A stretch of DNA of 64,000 nt, from the NCBI GenBank assembly GCA_016190005.1, contig JACPRK010000146.1:1-64000 (forward strand), written 5' to 3'. The translations under genes were made by a program, and so were the position numbers. This document shows positions 63,337 through 64,000 of the stretch, piece by piece (within the stretch, counting starts at the first letter, position 1; every line of letters starts with the position of its first letter). This stretch comes from Candidatus Wallbacteria bacterium. Lineage in GTDB: Bacteria > Muiribacteriota > UBA6191 > JACPRK01. The notes under the pieces were generated by a model. That model ran no database searches. It saw only the letters and a program-made list of their open reading frames with translations, and was not told the origin of the DNA.

Positions 63337-64000
63337 TTAGCCGACCAGCCGGGCCATGCGATCGGCGAGGGCGTCGGGGAGGAAGCCGTACTTCTTCTGC
63401 AGCTCCTCCATCGGGGCGGACTCGCCGAAGTCCTCGAGGCAGTGCTCGTGGCCGCTGTCGCCCGTGAGGGCCTTCCAGCCGAAGGCGCTTGCGGCCTCGA
63501 CCGCCAAGCGGAGCCCGACGTCGGGTAGCAGGATGGCGTTTCGGACCTCGGGGGGCTGGGCTCTGAAGAGCTCCATGCAGGGGACCGAGATCACGCGGGC
63601 CTTCTTGGCGCACCGGGCTTCGAAGAGCTTCGCGGCTTCCAGCGCGAGGCTGACCTCGGAGCCGGTGGCGAGGAGCTGGATGTCCGGCTTGGCCACACCG
63701 GCACCGTGAATCACGTAAGCGCCTTTGTCGAAGTCGGTCTGCCGGCCCTTGGTCTCGGCCAGCACGGGCAGATCCTGGCGGGAAAGCACCAGGACCACGG
63801 GGCCCGCGTCGGCCGGGCGGGAGAAGATGAGCCGCCAGGCGTGCAGGCACTCGTGGGCGTCGGCTGGCCGGATGACGAGGGTCCGCGGGATAGCGCGCAG
63901 CGAGGCCAGCTGCTCCACCGGCTGGTGCGTCTCGCCGTCTTCGCCCAGCAGGACGCTGTCGTGCGTGAAGATGAAGGTGACGGGGATCTTGGAGATGGCC
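63337..64000 (-). CDS. tkt: transketolase, C-terminal part (cut by window edge)
   Basis: The 221 codons in view cover the end of the pyrimidine-binding domain (FIFTHDSVLLGEDGETHQPV) and the whole C-terminal domain (LATGSEVSLALEA, RVISVPCMELF, GFLPDALADRM). The HDSVLLGEDGxTHQPxE motif is specific to transketolase. It moves two-carbon units between sugar phosphates with thiamine diphosphate. The start lies beyond 64000. About 30 bp downstream of the stop is the promoter of the tRNA genes. Confidence 0.95.
   Translation of the reverse strand, partial: AISKIPVTFIFTHDSVLLGEDGETHQPVEQLASLRAIPRTLVIRPADAHECLHAWRLIFSRPADAGPVVLVLSRQDLPVLAETKGRQTDFDKGAYVIHGAGVAKPDIQLLATGSEVSLALEAAKLFEARCAKKARVISVPCMELFRAQPPEVRNAILLPDVGLRLAVEAASAFGWKALTGDSGHEHCLEDFGESAPMEELQKKYGFLPDALADRMARLVG

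Overview
The window is 64 kb of very GC-rich, gene-dense bacterial DNA. Genes are packed with 1-4 base start/stop overlaps (ATGA, GTGA, TTGA) and short intergenic gaps. It contains a type IV pilin-like protein, several Hanks-type Ser/Thr kinases with extracellular C-terminal domains, a PrkA/YhbH/SpoVR triad, a pentameric ligand-gated channel homologue and a hopanoid-methylase-like radical SAM protein. This fits a diderm, uncultivated, high-GC lineage such as Acidobacteriota, Myxococcota or Planctomycetota. I cannot place it more closely from sequence alone. No rRNA, CRISPR, prophage or replication origin was seen.

Layout. 1-236: dispersed heptad repeat element. 237-2843: sixA, queD, iscS, A-type Fe-S carrier. 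2978-14627: four-gene overlapping run (coiled coil, TPM-like membrane protein, unknown, then a 3,210-residue polytopic membrane protein with tandem ~410-residue repeats). 14771-17748: kinase-FGE fusion and a prepilin. 17759-22633: aminotransferase, TPR protein, ABC-F ATPase. 22752-31364: glycine-rich secreted protein, polytopic membrane protein, acyltransferase, receiver protein, rhodanese, radical SAM/B12 protein, unknown secreted protein, quinone oxidoreductase. 31384-35716: carAB. 35794-39660: two secreted proteins, the second with repeated Ig-like units.

39700-47200 is a decayed accessory zone. It holds a frameshifted PqqD-like gene, a HigA/IrrE-like gene and an otsB fragment joined at one breakpoint, an orphan sensor kinase, a multiply frameshifted cation/proton antiporter, a 38-bp direct repeat on either side of a TPR gene, the C-terminus of an alginate-lyase-like gene, a nucleotidyltransferase-like protein and a kinase fragment.

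47198-57669: methyltransferase plus pentameric channel homologue, kinase with a BNR-like sensor, prkA-yhbH-spoVR, a PspA-like coiled coil and a two-receiver protein. 57746-61076: an S-component-like membrane protein leading larC-larE-larB (nickel-pincer cofactor synthesis). 61073-64000: HD-domain protein, aroB, two tRNA-Ser genes behind a good sigma70-type promoter, and the C-terminal part of transketolase, cut by the window edge.

The best candidates for something undescribed are the 2978-14627 operon with its giant repeat protein, the composite intergenic repeat present in two inverted copies, the S-component/lar operon, and the channel homologue overlapping a zinc-ribbon methyltransferase.
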